From contig NZ_BCQJ01000003.1 of assembly GCF_001544375.1 (NCBI RefSeq), positions 248,001-312,000 on the forward strand: a stretch of 64,000 nt of DNA. Direction: 5' to 3'. This DNA is from Enterococcus canis NBRC 100695. Lineage in GTDB: Bacteria > Bacillota > Bacilli > Lactobacillales > Enterococcaceae. This document shows, in pieces, positions 54,460 to 64,000 of the stretch (position 1 is the first letter of the stretch; the number at the start of each line of letters is the position of its first letter). Both the position numbers and the translations under genes were made by a program. Below the pieces are notes generated by a model. That model worked only from the letters and a program-made list of their open reading frames with translations. It did not search any database and was not told the DNA's origin.

Positions 54460-56100
54460 TTACATATCTAATTTTTTCTTGTTTTCTTCAATCTTATCGT
54501 TACGAACCTTATTAACTGCATCTACATTGTTATCTTTTTGGAAGCTTTCGTAGCCTGATAACAAGCTATCTAGTTCGCTTTCATCTTTCGCACGCAGCAT
54601 GCCTACGAGCGTTGTACTCCAGTTAGTTTGAATTGCGCTCAGAGCGCGCGCTTCTTGACTACCTGCATCTGGGCCAATATTTTCAGTTAAGAATTGTGAA
54701 GTCAGTTTGCCTTCGCCCCATTGTTGCATTTGTTTCACTGCATCTACGTATGAATCATCATTCATCGCTTTGAAACGGTCATGGCCAAATTGGATAAACT
54801 CACCCATCCGGTATTCTAATTGCCATTTTTCAGGGTCTTCTTGTTGAATCTTACGAGCGGAGTCTGTCCATTTTACTTTATCGCCATCTTTAGTATAGGT
54901 TTCGCCTTCAATACCAAAGTTTGTCAGCATTTCCCCTTCGTCACTCAAAAGGTACGTAAAGATTTGCATTGCTTTTGCAGGATCTGCACAGTTTTTACTG
55001 ATATAGTTGATCATCCAGCCAGAAATACCTGCTTGTGTTAAAGTAGGTGCATTTCCTTCTGTGCTTTGAATGCCGTCGATGGCAATGTATTCACTATCAG
55101 GATTTGCTGCTTTGAACGTTTGTAGTGGGATACCTTGGTTTACAAATGATCCAATCATAACGGCGCCATATTTACCTGTTTGTAATTTTTCTTTGAATTT
55201 ATCGCCATCGTCGGTAAATGTATCATCAGAAATATTTCCATCTTGATGGACTTGACGGAAAGCTTTAATCCATTTGATGTATTCAGGATCTAAATTACGA
55301 TCATAGTATTTTCCATCTTTAGTATAAGGAATACCTAACATATCTTGGACCACACTATCCATTGAACCGTTAGAAGAACCATCTTTGGCAAAATCGTTGA
55401 ACCCAAACGGAATCAAATCAGGGAATTTTTCTTTGATTTTCTTCATCCCATCAATAAAGCCTTCAGGCGTTGTGAAATCTGGTTTGCCAATTGCTTCATA
55501 CACATCTTTTCGAATAATGAATGCATCGCGGGCAAAGATATCACCACTGTCAAAATCTTCTTGCGTATTTGAGTAATCTGGATAGCCATACGATTTGCCG
55601 TTGCCTAATTTGTACCAATTCAAGGTTTCTTGACGAGCAACTTGGTTAAAATAGGGATCATATTTTTCAGCAAGGTCTTGTAATGGTAAGGCCCAAGAGT
55701 CTGCTTTGCGGGCAACTTGTGAATTGGAATCAAAGATTGTTACGATATCCGGCATATCGCCGCCGGCAAAATAAGTATTCAATTTAGTATCATCACCGGT
55801 AATAAATTCAATATCAACATTCAGATCTTCTTTAACCTTTTTCGTTACCATGTCTTTACCAAACTCAGTGTTCCACCAGTCTGCGTTAACATACCAAGTC
55901 AATTTGGTAGGTTCTTCCTTCTTATCTAACTTCCAGGCTGGAGTATTTTCATCCACTGTGTAGCGGTCTTCAATAGAAGGTAGATCCACCTTCTTATCAG
56001 CAGTTGATTCCTGCTTGTCTCCCCCACAGGCGCTTAACGCTAGAACTGCTGTGGCAACTGCCAAAGTACCTACGATTTTCTTACTTGTAAACTTGAACAT
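54460..56100 (-). CDS. Extracellular sugar-binding lipoprotein of an ABC importer
   Basis: A 546-residue binding protein with a lipoprotein signal (hydrophobic stretch 9-23 and lipobox LSAC, lipidated C25). The large size and the motifs KLTWYVNADWWN and LTQAGISGWMINYIS fit the LplA/YtcQ family of oligosaccharide-binding proteins. The sugar cannot be read from sequence; the neighbouring glucosidases suggest beta-glucosides. GGAGGAGCAA precedes the ATG. Confidence 0.88.
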   Translation of the reverse strand: MFKFTSKKIVGTLAVATAVLALSACGGDKQESTADKKVDLPSIEDRYTVDENTPAWKLDKKEEPTKLTWYVNADWWNTEFGKDMVTKKVKEDLNVDIEFITGDDTKLNTYFAGGDMPDIVTIFDSNSQVARKADSWALPLQDLAEKYDPYFNQVARQETLNWYKLGNGKSYGYPDYSNTQEDFDSGDIFARDAFIIRKDVYEAIGKPDFTTPEGFIDGMKKIKEKFPDLIPFGFNDFAKDGSSNGSMDSVVQDMLGIPYTKDGKYYDRNLDPEYIKWIKAFRQVHQDGNISDDTFTDDGDKFKEKLQTGKYGAVMIGSFVNQGIPLQTFKAANPDSEYIAIDGIQSTEGNAPTLTQAGISGWMINYISKNCADPAKAMQIFTYLLSDEGEMLTNFGIEGETYTKDGDKVKWTDSARKIQQEDPEKWQLEYRMGEFIQFGHDRFKAMNDDSYVDAVKQMQQWGEGKLTSQFLTENIGPDAGSQEARALSAIQTNWSTTLVGMLRAKDESELDSLLSGYESFQKDNNVDAVNKVRNDKIEENKKKLDM

Positions 56101-56112
56101 TTATTGCTCCTC

Positions 56113-57027
56113 CTATTCTTTTACTGCCCCAAGCATCATGCCTGAGATAAAGTGTTTTTGTAGCAATGGGTAAATAATTAAAATCGGAACGGTCGTGACC
56201 ACGATAGTTGCCAGCTGTACCCCCTTAGATGTTGTGCTGATTTCGACCGCTGCGTTTAAGCCTTGTTGAGATGCTGCCTGTGATTGGGTGATGATTTCGT
56301 ATAATTTCATTTGCAATGGATAGAGTGCTTTATCCGTCACGTACAATTTGGTGGTCATAAAATCATTCCATTGCCAAACGCCATGGAACAACGCAATCGT
56401 CGCCAGTGCTGGCTTTGATAGTGGCACGAAGATGCGTAGGAAAACGCCCCAGTCACTTGCCCCATCGATTTTGGCTGATTCCTCCAGTGATGTGGGAACA
56501 TCACGGAAGAAGTTCATTAAAATAATGACATCGTAATAAGATAATAGTGCCGGAATAATGTAGACCCAGAAAGTATTCAGCAAACCTAAGGATTTAATCA
56601 ATAAGTATGTGGGGATCATCCCGCCTGAAAAGAACATTGTAATTATACCCATTGTGGAATATAGACCACGGCCTCTTAAATTGCGTTTAGACAGGGCATA
56701 AGCCATGATGGCACAGAAAGCTGTATGGGCAAGAACACCCAGCACAGTTTTTGAAACTGAGATGACGAGTGCTCGCCAAATGGAAGCATCTCCTAAAACG
56801 CGTTTATAGTTGTCCATTGAGATTTCAGAAGGCCAGAATACAAAATCTCCTTTCGCTAGTGCATCACTGGAGGCAAAAGACGACGCAACGATATTCCAAA
56901 CCGGTACGATAATAATGATGGTGAACATCACTAAAAGCAGGACATTAACGAAGTTGAAAATCTTGCTGTCTTTATCTTGAACGACATTACTTTTGGGTTT
57001 TGATAAGGATAAACTTCTTTTTTCCAT
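56113..57027 (-). CDS. Carbohydrate ABC transporter permease (LplC/YtcP type)
   Basis: A 304-residue permease with six membrane helices. The EAA loop that contacts the ATPase reads EESAKIDGASDWGVFLRIFVPLSKP. The C-terminal KHFISGMMLGAVKE is typical of the family. It is between the other permease and the binding protein. No ATPase gene accompanies it. Confidence 0.92.
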   Translation of the reverse strand: MEKRSLSLSKPKSNVVQDKDSKIFNFVNVLLLVMFTIIIIVPVWNIVASSFASSDALAKGDFVFWPSEISMDNYKRVLGDASIWRALVISVSKTVLGVLAHTAFCAIMAYALSKRNLRGRGLYSTMGIITMFFSGGMIPTYLLIKSLGLLNTFWVYIIPALLSYYDVIILMNFFRDVPTSLEESAKIDGASDWGVFLRIFVPLSKPALATIALFHGVWQWNDFMTTKLYVTDKALYPLQMKLYEIITQSQAASQQGLNAAVEISTTSKGVQLATIVVTTVPILIIYPLLQKHFISGMMLGAVKE

Positions 57028-57042
57028 CGTATTCCCTCCTTT

Positions 57043-57987
57043 TTAAAGTACCGATTGGTTATCGTTTAATTTTTTCGTGACAATATTCGTTAAAACTAGT
57101 AATACAACCGAGATAATCGAGATTCCTAATCCTACTGCCGTTGCATAAGAGAAATCCCCTTGCATCAAACCAACACGATAAACATATGAGTTAATAACTT
57201 CCGCTTTAGGCTGATTTTGAGAATTCATTAAAACGAGTGTTTGGTCCAAATTCGAATTGAATAAACCGCTTACACTGAGAATCAAATTCAAAGAAATGAT
57301 GTTGCGAATCATAGGGATCGTAATGCTCCAAATTTGCCGCATGCGAGAAGCCCCGTCCATTTTAGCCGCTTCATAATAGGTAGGATCGATTTTAGCCATC
57401 GTGGCTAGATAAAGGATCGTACCCCAACCTGCTTCTTTCCAGACATCCGAAAGGGAGGCAATCCACCAGTATTTTCCGACATCCAGCATATGATTTTGCT
57501 GCGTTTGTATGCCGATAAAGTTAAGCAGCTCATTGATCATGCCATTTGAAGAGAACCAAGTGATAATCATCCCACCTAAAATAATCCAGGATAAAAAGTG
57601 AGGTAGATAAGAGATTGTTTGTATCGTCCGCTTAAAGACGCTATCTCGTAATTCATAAATCATCACTGCAATAATGATAGGTAAGACAAATCCAAAGGCT
57701 AGTTTCAAGGCGCTAATTCCTAGCGTGTTGACAACTGATTGCCAAAAATATTTATCCGCCATAATAATTTTGAAATTGTCCAACCCGACCCACTGAGCAC
57801 TGTCAATCGTATCGACTACGGTATAGTTTTTAAAGGCAATAACTAAGCCATAGATTGGAATAAAGCTGAAAATGATCATATAAACAGCGCCTGGGATGGC
57901 CATTGTTTGCAGCTGCCATTGACGTCCGAACTCCCGACCCCATTTGCCGAGGCGTTCACTTAATGTTGGTTTCGCTTTTGCTTCCAC
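57043..57987 (-). CDS. Carbohydrate ABC transporter permease (LplB/YtdP type)
   Basis: A 314-residue permease with six membrane helices and the EAA loop YYEAAKMDGASRMRQIWSITIP. It forms the heterodimeric channel with the next gene. It begins 33 bases after the lacI stop codon, so it is probably in one transcript with lacI. Confidence 0.92.
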   Translation of the reverse strand: MEAKAKPTLSERLGKWGREFGRQWQLQTMAIPGAVYMIIFSFIPIYGLVIAFKNYTVVDTIDSAQWVGLDNFKIIMADKYFWQSVVNTLGISALKLAFGFVLPIIIAVMIYELRDSVFKRTIQTISYLPHFLSWIILGGMIITWFSSNGMINELLNFIGIQTQQNHMLDVGKYWWIASLSDVWKEAGWGTILYLATMAKIDPTYYEAAKMDGASRMRQIWSITIPMIRNIISLNLILSVSGLFNSNLDQTLVLMNSQNQPKAEVINSYVYRVGLMQGDFSYATAVGLGISIISVVLLVLTNIVTKKLNDNQSVL

Positions 57988-58020
57988 CGTTCTTCCCCCT
58001 AATCCTTCAAATAGTTACTT

Positions 58021-59025
58021 TTACTTGATGCTGACTACGGTGTCTCCCGCAATCAGGCGACAATCTAAAATCTTGTTTTCCCCCTGCTTCTCTTGATTAA
58101 TTAATGCTAATAATTCCAAAACAGCTTGGCGCCCTTGTTCACGAATCGGATTTTGAATCGTGGTGATGCGGGGTTTAAAGTATCTCAGCAACTCAATGTC
58201 ATCAAACCCTATCACACTAAAATCTTCCGGTACGGAAAGTCCCTTAGCTTCAATCGCTTTTATCGTGCCGATTGCACTTAAGTCATTTCCCGCGATCCAC
58301 GCGGTTGGCCACGAGGCCGGCTGCTGATTATCCAAAAACTTTTTCACGTTTTCAAAGCTGGCTTTTTCTTCAAATAATCCTGGAAGCACCCACTCTGAAT
58401 TCACAGAAAGTCCGGCCTCTGCCATGACCTCCTTAAAGCCCCAGTAACGCTCATCACTATCGTAAACCCCTTTATGTCCCGGTAAAAAGCCGATTTTTTG
58501 ATGACCCTTTTCCAGTAATTCCCGCGTCGCAAGTCGTCCTGCCTTACGTGAATCAAATACGATACTACTAATGCTGCGATCTTTGATTTGCCGATCCATA
58601 AAAACGGCATCAATTCCTTCAGAACGAACCGTAGAAAGGGCTTCTTCATCAATCAGATCTTCAAAACCAATGAAGCCATCCACCATATTTCCTAATAATT
58701 GTGAAGCCAGAATTTGCTTATCCGAGGAGATAACCACATTCACCCCATATTGATGTTTTTCGGCCTCTTCCACAATTGCTTCAATTAAGGTACTAAAGTA
58801 AGGTCCAATAATCGTATGGGTATAAAAACCAATCATTTTAGTTTGCTTAGCTTTAAGATTTTTTCCCAGCAGATTAGGAGTATAATGCAGCTTTTTAGCG
58901 GCCTCTAGGACCTTTGCTTTGGTTTTTGGCGTGACGACATCGACCCCATTCAGCGCTTTAGAAACCGTCGCGATTGACACGTTTGCTTCCCGCGCAACTT
59001 CTCGTATGGTTATTCTCTCTTTCAT
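58021..59025 (-). CDS. LacI-family transcriptional regulator
   Basis: A 334-residue regulator. The N-terminal helix-turn-helix is ITIREVAREANVSIATVSKAL, followed by the hinge helix and a periplasmic-binding-protein-like sensor domain. Operators of the AAAACGTTTT type occur in its own promoter and leader and in the GH1 promoter, so autoregulation and control of the locus are likely. The ATG at 59023-59025 follows GGAGGAAGGC. Confidence 0.92.
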   Translation of the reverse strand: MKERITIREVAREANVSIATVSKALNGVDVVTPKTKAKVLEAAKKLHYTPNLLGKNLKAKQTKMIGFYTHTIIGPYFSTLIEAIVEEAEKHQYGVNVVISSDKQILASQLLGNMVDGFIGFEDLIDEEALSTVRSEGIDAVFMDRQIKDRSISSIVFDSRKAGRLATRELLEKGHQKIGFLPGHKGVYDSDERYWGFKEVMAEAGLSVNSEWVLPGLFEEKASFENVKKFLDNQQPASWPTAWIAGNDLSAIGTIKAIEAKGLSVPEDFSVIGFDDIELLRYFKPRITTIQNPIREQGRQAVLELLALINQEKQGENKILDCRLIAGDTVVSIK

Positions 59026-59035
59026 GCCTTCCTCC

Positions 59036-59055
59036 AAATAAAAACGTTTTTATTT
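59036..59055 (-). promoter_or_regulatory. LacI-type operator in the lacI leader
   Basis: A perfect 20-base palindrome, AAATAAAAAC followed by GTTTTTATTT, lying directly before the lacI ribosome binding site. Confidence 0.82.
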
Positions 59056-59094
59056 TCTTTGAATAAAAAAGTCCGTGTTTCTTTTGACATCCTC

Positions 59095-59123
59095 ATCATA
59101 AATAAAAACGTTTTCAAACACAA
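59095..59123 (-). promoter_or_regulatory. lacI operon promoter with operator in the spacer
   Basis: Minus strand TTGTGT (59118-59123), 17-base spacer, TATGAT (59095-59100). The spacer holds GAAAACGTTTT, a LacI-type operator centred 13-14 bases from the -35 edge. Confidence 0.78.
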
Positions 59124-59174
59124 TATCATTTTTAGTTGTTGGCATTCGTTTCTACTTTCGGGAAAAATCGTCAC

Positions 59175-59195
59175 GGTGGTACAACTTGTACCACC
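59175..59195. promoter_or_regulatory. Dyad upstream of the lacI promoter
   Basis: GGTGGTACAA - C - TTGTACCACC, a palindrome with ten-base arms, centred at 59185, 62 bases from the -35 edge of the lacI promoter. Followed on the minus strand after about six bases by five T, so it may also end the GH3 transcript. Confidence 0.7.
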
Positions 59196-61312
59196 TAGAC
59201 AATTTCAAAGACACTTTCCGCGACAAGCTCCCGTGCACTTTTAGCAAGAAAGAGCCGGAACCTACCAGGATCCGTTCGTCTATGCAAATCGGCATGAACG
59301 TAAGCCAGCTCTGTAGCGGCAATTTCAAACGTAATTGTTGTTGCTTCACCGGCAGCTAAAAAGACCTGTTGCCACTTCAATAGTTCTAGCTTAGGCCGGA
59401 TTACTTCGGTGACCTCATCTTGGAAATAAAGTTGCGGTAAGACAAAACCAGCTGTTTGCGAAGTATTGGTTACTGTAACCTGTACCGTTAGAGTTTGTCC
59501 CTCTGTAAGCTGCTGCTGAGAGAGCGTCAGCTGGCTGAATGAAAATTCACTGTAGGATAAGCCATGACCAAATGGGTATAATGGACCGTTTTCTTCATCT
59601 AAATAACGGGAGGTATACTTTTCCTGTTGATTCGCTTGTGTTTGCGGGCGACCCGTTGACATTTCTTGGTATGAATAAGGCAATTGTCCGACACTTCTAG
59701 GAAAGCTCATAGGTAAATGACCGCTGAAATTTTCCGCACCACTTAAAAGAGCTGCTAATGCGGAGCCGGTTTCAGTACCTAAAAACCAAGCTGTGATGAT
59801 GGCGGCCACTTTGTCTGCCACATCGGTTAAAATCAGTGGGCGGCCGCTGAAGGTGACTAAAATAGCGGCTGCTTTTTGCTGATGAATGACTTCAATTAGT
59901 TCTTTTTCGCTATCGGTCAAATGTAAATCTGCTCGACTGGCCGCTTCTCCAGCCTCTTCGCTAGTTTCGCCAACAGCAATCACGACTTTATCAGCTTTTT
60001 GCAGAGCGGTACTGATCAATGACCGGTCACTGGCCTCTTCCACCGTAAGTACTTCAAGTTGGGGAAAACGCGTTGACATGCCGTCTGCTAATGAGGTCGC
60101 TTTTTCTGGGTCACCAATCCATGACCAAGCACCTAATACGTCCTTCGTCACTGCCTTAGAGCCAACTAGTAAAATGTTTTCAGTTGTTTTTAAAGGTAAT
60201 ACTTGTTCGTTTTTTAGTAATACTGCAGATTGAATTGCCGCTTGATAGCTGAGTTGTTTCAAGGAGGTTGTGTCTACCTTGGTATCCATCCCTCGATAGG
60301 GATTTTCGAACAAGCCTAAGTCATTTTTCAGCTTCAGCACTCGCCAAACAGCCTCATCTAACTGGGCTAGCGCGTCTTCTTCCGCTACGATTTTTGCCAG
60401 CTCTTGCAGATAAGAATCCGTCATCATATCAATATCAACGGTGGCTTTAAATGCTTTAGCAGCGGCCTCTTTACGGTCCGCTGCAACTCGATGATTGATT
60501 AACTCAGCCACAGCTGCCCAGTCTGAGATTAACACTCCGTCAAAGTCTAAGTGTTGTCTAAGGACCGTTGTTACTAATTCCTTGTTGCCGGTAACAGGGA
60601 TTCCGCGCAAACTATTAAAGGAAGTCATGACTAGCTTCACATCCTGATCAATAGCTCCTTGGAAAGCCGGTAGATAATTCTGATACATTTCAACATCGGA
60701 AATATCTACCGTATTGTAGTCGCGGCCCCCCTCAGCCGCACCATATCCAATAAAGTGTTTAACACAAGCCGCTACATGCTGTGGATTTTTTGCTAAGTCT
60801 GTTCCTTGGTACCCTTTGACATAGCTTTCCGTCAACACTTTGGAAAGTCTAGGATCTTCCCCATTACTCTCCAATACTCGTCCCCAACGCGGATCCTTAA
60901 CATAATCTGCCATTGGTGAAAAAGTTACATGGATACCTTCTGCAGCCGCCTCTGTGGCAGCAGCAGCGGCTGTTTTTTCAATCAACAGTGGATCAAAGCT
61001 AGCCGCCATAGCTAAGGGAATTGGAAAAATCGTTTCATAGCCGTGAATCACATCAGCCATAAACAACAATGGAATCTTATGACGACTATGGGCTAAATAC
61101 TCGGTTTGGATTTTTTGGACTTCCTCTGCCCGGTGAGTCCCTAACACTGAGCCAATTTGGTACAACTGTTCCTCACTCATCGACCACTGAGCCATTGGAC
61201 CGGTGATCTCGCCAGACTTACCGAAAAAGTCTGGGGTTACTTGCGCTAATTGTCCTACTTTTTCTGCCACAGTCAGCGTAGCCAATATTTCTTTAAGTTT
61301 ATTTGTTTCCAT
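59195..61312 (-). CDS. Glycoside hydrolase family 3 beta-glucosidase
   Basis: A 705-residue enzyme with no signal peptide, so cytoplasmic. The (beta/alpha)8 domain contains the nucleophile D264 in DGVLISDWAAV and substrate motifs KHFIGYGAAEGGRDYN; the second domain and the fibronectin III-like C-terminus (about 590-700) complete the usual BglX layout. It would split imported beta-glucosides into glucose. It starts 15 bases after the GH1 gene. Confidence 0.92.
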   Translation of the reverse strand: METNKLKEILATLTVAEKVGQLAQVTPDFFGKSGEITGPMAQWSMSEEQLYQIGSVLGTHRAEEVQKIQTEYLAHSRHKIPLLFMADVIHGYETIFPIPLAMAASFDPLLIEKTAAAAATEAAAEGIHVTFSPMADYVKDPRWGRVLESNGEDPRLSKVLTESYVKGYQGTDLAKNPQHVAACVKHFIGYGAAEGGRDYNTVDISDVEMYQNYLPAFQGAIDQDVKLVMTSFNSLRGIPVTGNKELVTTVLRQHLDFDGVLISDWAAVAELINHRVAADRKEAAAKAFKATVDIDMMTDSYLQELAKIVAEEDALAQLDEAVWRVLKLKNDLGLFENPYRGMDTKVDTTSLKQLSYQAAIQSAVLLKNEQVLPLKTTENILLVGSKAVTKDVLGAWSWIGDPEKATSLADGMSTRFPQLEVLTVEEASDRSLISTALQKADKVVIAVGETSEEAGEAASRADLHLTDSEKELIEVIHQQKAAAILVTFSGRPLILTDVADKVAAIITAWFLGTETGSALAALLSGAENFSGHLPMSFPRSVGQLPYSYQEMSTGRPQTQANQQEKYTSRYLDEENGPLYPFGHGLSYSEFSFSQLTLSQQQLTEGQTLTVQVTVTNTSQTAGFVLPQLYFQDEVTEVIRPKLELLKWQQVFLAAGEATTITFEIAATELAYVHADLHRRTDPGRFRLFLAKSARELVAESVFEIV

Positions 61313-61327
61313 CGCTGCTCCTTCTAG

Positions 61328-62755
<1,428 letters not shown>

Positions 62756-62778
62756 TCACCTCGTCTTTTGATAGACTC

Positions 62779-62807
62779 AGTATAGGTGGTAACGTTTTCT
62801 CTCACAA
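62779..62807 (-). promoter_or_regulatory. GH1-GH3 promoter with operator in the spacer
   Basis: Minus strand TTGTGA (62802-62807), 17-base spacer, TATACT (62779-62784). The spacer holds GAAAACGTTACC, a LacI/CcpA-like site at the same offset as in the lacI promoter. Confidence 0.82.
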
Positions 62808-62849
62808 GACTTCAGAGCGACTATGGCATGAGAACCAGTAAAAAGAAAA

Positions 62850-62886
62850 AAACATCACAATGGTACAAGTTGTACCAAAGCGATGT
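62850..62886 (-). terminator. Terminator of the rpiR-type gene
   Basis: Minus strand AACATCGCTTTGGTACAA pairs with TTGTACCATTGTGATGTT (imperfect, using the dyad as core) followed by seven T. Confidence 0.75.
62861..62877. promoter_or_regulatory. Dyad upstream of the GH1 promoter
   Basis: TGGTACAA - G - TTGTACCA, centred at 62869, 62 bases from the -35 edge of the GH1 promoter. It also forms the stem of the rpiR terminator. Confidence 0.7.
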
Positions 62887-62907
62887 TTAAGGAACGATAC
62901 GTACCAA

Positions 62908-63633
62908 TTATTCGCGATTTTGCAGGCGATCTGCTAATTGTTCAATCAAAAAGATACACGGAATCTGACTGGTTAAATCCTCATGCTTTTTCACTCGTCG
63001 TACACCGACATGGTAATCTAAAACATAATCAGACATTTTAGCTAACGTAGAGTTAATGTCTGCCGTAATCGCAATCGTCAAAAAATCTGCTTTGTTGCGA
63101 AACCCATTGGCGACTTCTACCACTTCGTTGGTCATACCTGAAACAGATAACGTAACTAAGATATTATCACTAGTATTTTGGAGCTTAGACATAATCGGAT
63201 ATGTCGGATCAATCAATGGATAGCTATTATAGCCAATAGAGGCAAAACGACGGGCGGCATACTCACAAATCGAACCCGATGCGCCAATCCCAAAAAAGAT
63301 GATATTTTCACAGTATTGGATTTTCTCCACGATTTGATTCAGCTTACTTTCAATATCTCGTGGAAAACGTTCTCGATTTAGAATATTTAAGGCTGCATCA
63401 AAGTTTTCATTTTCCAATTCCTTCACACTAAACTGGCTCCGAAATTCAGTATAGCTCTCATACCCTAGTTTTCTGATCAAACGCATTACTGAAGATGCCG
63501 AGGTATGGGATTCTTGCGCAATATCGCGTACTCGCATATAGGGAATCTTGTCGGCATTACTACTCATATAATGATAGATTGCTTGATCGGTATCGGATAG
63601 CGCATTAAAATCAATATTTCCAAAAAAGCTCAT
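62908..63633 (-). CDS. MurR/RpiR-family regulator with SIS domain
   Basis: A 241-residue regulator. The N-terminal helix-turn-helix contains RDIAQESHTSASSVMRLIRKLGYESYTEFR; the C-terminal SIS domain (about 100-230) with FFGIGASGSI and LVTLSVSGMTNEVVEVA would bind a sugar phosphate. It is divergent from nothing and directly upstream of the GH1 operon, a candidate ligand-dependent partner of LacI here. Confidence 0.9.
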   Translation of the reverse strand: MSFFGNIDFNALSDTDQAIYHYMSSNADKIPYMRVRDIAQESHTSASSVMRLIRKLGYESYTEFRSQFSVKELENENFDAALNILNRERFPRDIESKLNQIVEKIQYCENIIFFGIGASGSICEYAARRFASIGYNSYPLIDPTYPIMSKLQNTSDNILVTLSVSGMTNEVVEVANGFRNKADFLTIAITADINSTLAKMSDYVLDYHVGVRRVKKHEDLTSQIPCIFLIEQLADRLQNRE

Positions 63634-63740
63634 GTTTTCTCCTCCTGATAACGGCTACTGTCCACCGCTCCTTCTTCCATATTCTACCGAAAAATTTACA
63701 ATCTACCAATAAAAAAACGATTACAATTTTCAGATAAAAA

Positions 63741-63770
63741 AAATCTAGGCGAATTTCGCCTAGATCATTC
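63741..63770 (-). terminator. Terminator of fba
   Basis: Minus strand ATCTAGGCGAA - ATTCGCCTAGAT (near-perfect stem with a tight loop) followed by a T run. Confidence 0.92.
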
Positions 63771-63782
63771 TCTTGTTTCGAA

Positions 63783-64000
63783 TTAAGCTTTACCAGCAGA
63801 ACCGAACCAGTCGATGTGTTCTTCTGCATCTTTAACGATAGCAGCAACACCTGGTGCTAATAATTTACGAGGGTCAAAGCCTTTACCTTCTAAGTCTTTG
63901 CCTGCTTCGATGTATTCGCGAGTTGCTTTAGCGAATGACAATTGGAACTCAGTGTTCACGTTTACTTTAGAAACGCCCATTGAGATCGCTTTTTGGATTT
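63783..64000 (-). CDS. fba: Class II fructose-bisphosphate aldolase, C-terminal part
   Basis: The last 72 codons of the glycolytic aldolase, cut by the window edge. The frame runs in from beyond 64000 as IQKAISMGVSKVNVNTEFQ and ends DWFGSAGKA, the family's typical C-terminus. VNVNTE carries substrate-binding residues. The complete gene continues at higher coordinates on the minus strand. Confidence 0.95.
   Translation of the reverse strand, partial: IQKAISMGVSKVNVNTEFQLSFAKATREYIEAGKDLEGKGFDPRKLLAPGVAAIVKDAEEHIDWFGSAGKA

Overview
The window looks like chromosome from a low-GC Gram-positive lactic acid bacterium, most likely an Enterococcus or close relative. The evidence is gene content and order: groESL under a CIRCE element, the tadA - SRP RNA - dnaX - ybaB - recR - tmk - darA - holB - ricT - yabA - rsmI replication/translation block, a nudix - macP-like - mtnN cluster, luxS, RNase J2, a DUF1827 protein, and a Streptococcus thermophilus CRISPR1-type Cas9. 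I cannot name the species from sequence alone.

Layout. 1-8.4 kb: DUF1827 protein, threonine dehydratase, groESL, a CPBP protease, Rex, an ABC-F protein and a DUF3290-YetF membrane pair behind a structured leader. 8.6-12.8 kb: nicotinamidase, mtnN, MacP-like protein, ADP-ribose pyrophosphatase, XpaC/TelA. 12.8-21.8 kb: SOS-regulated dinB, then the long minus-strand housekeeping block. 21.9-41.4 kb: mixed housekeeping and stress genes (PucR-type regulator, YugP, NrnA, YtoI, MFS exporter, RNase J2, asd, luxS, MscS, CsbD, an MhqD/MhqO-like pair, fructokinase/galM, GDPD, glutathione peroxidase, DUF389). 41.4-49.7 kb: a complete type II-A CRISPR-Cas locus (array with 27 repeats, csn2, cas2, cas1, tracrRNA, cas9), followed by an integrase relic. 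49.7-52.7 kb: rpmE2, rho, murA. 52.8-63.6 kb: a beta-glucoside uptake and breakdown locus (ROK kinase, YesL, lipoprotein and two permeases, LacI, GH3, GH1, RpiR). The window ends inside fba.

The CRISPR locus reads entirely on the minus strand in the order cas9 - tracrRNA - cas1 - cas2 - csn2 - leader - array. The leader ends in ATTTGAG against the first repeat, so new spacers enter beside csn2 and the degenerate repeats lie at the far end. The tracrRNA has a consensus promoter buried in the cas9 3' end and an intrinsic terminator touching the cas1 ribosome binding site. A solitary degenerate repeat sits in the region upstream of cas9.

The sugar locus has two promoters, in front of GH1 and in front of lacI, with the same layout: a TGGTACAA-type dyad centred exactly 62 bp upstream of the -35 box, an ATGCCA box at the same offset, and a LacI-type operator inside the 17-bp spacer. 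This suggests joint control by the LacI repressor and an unidentified second factor. The ABC importer has no ATPase gene here, so it presumably borrows one encoded elsewhere.
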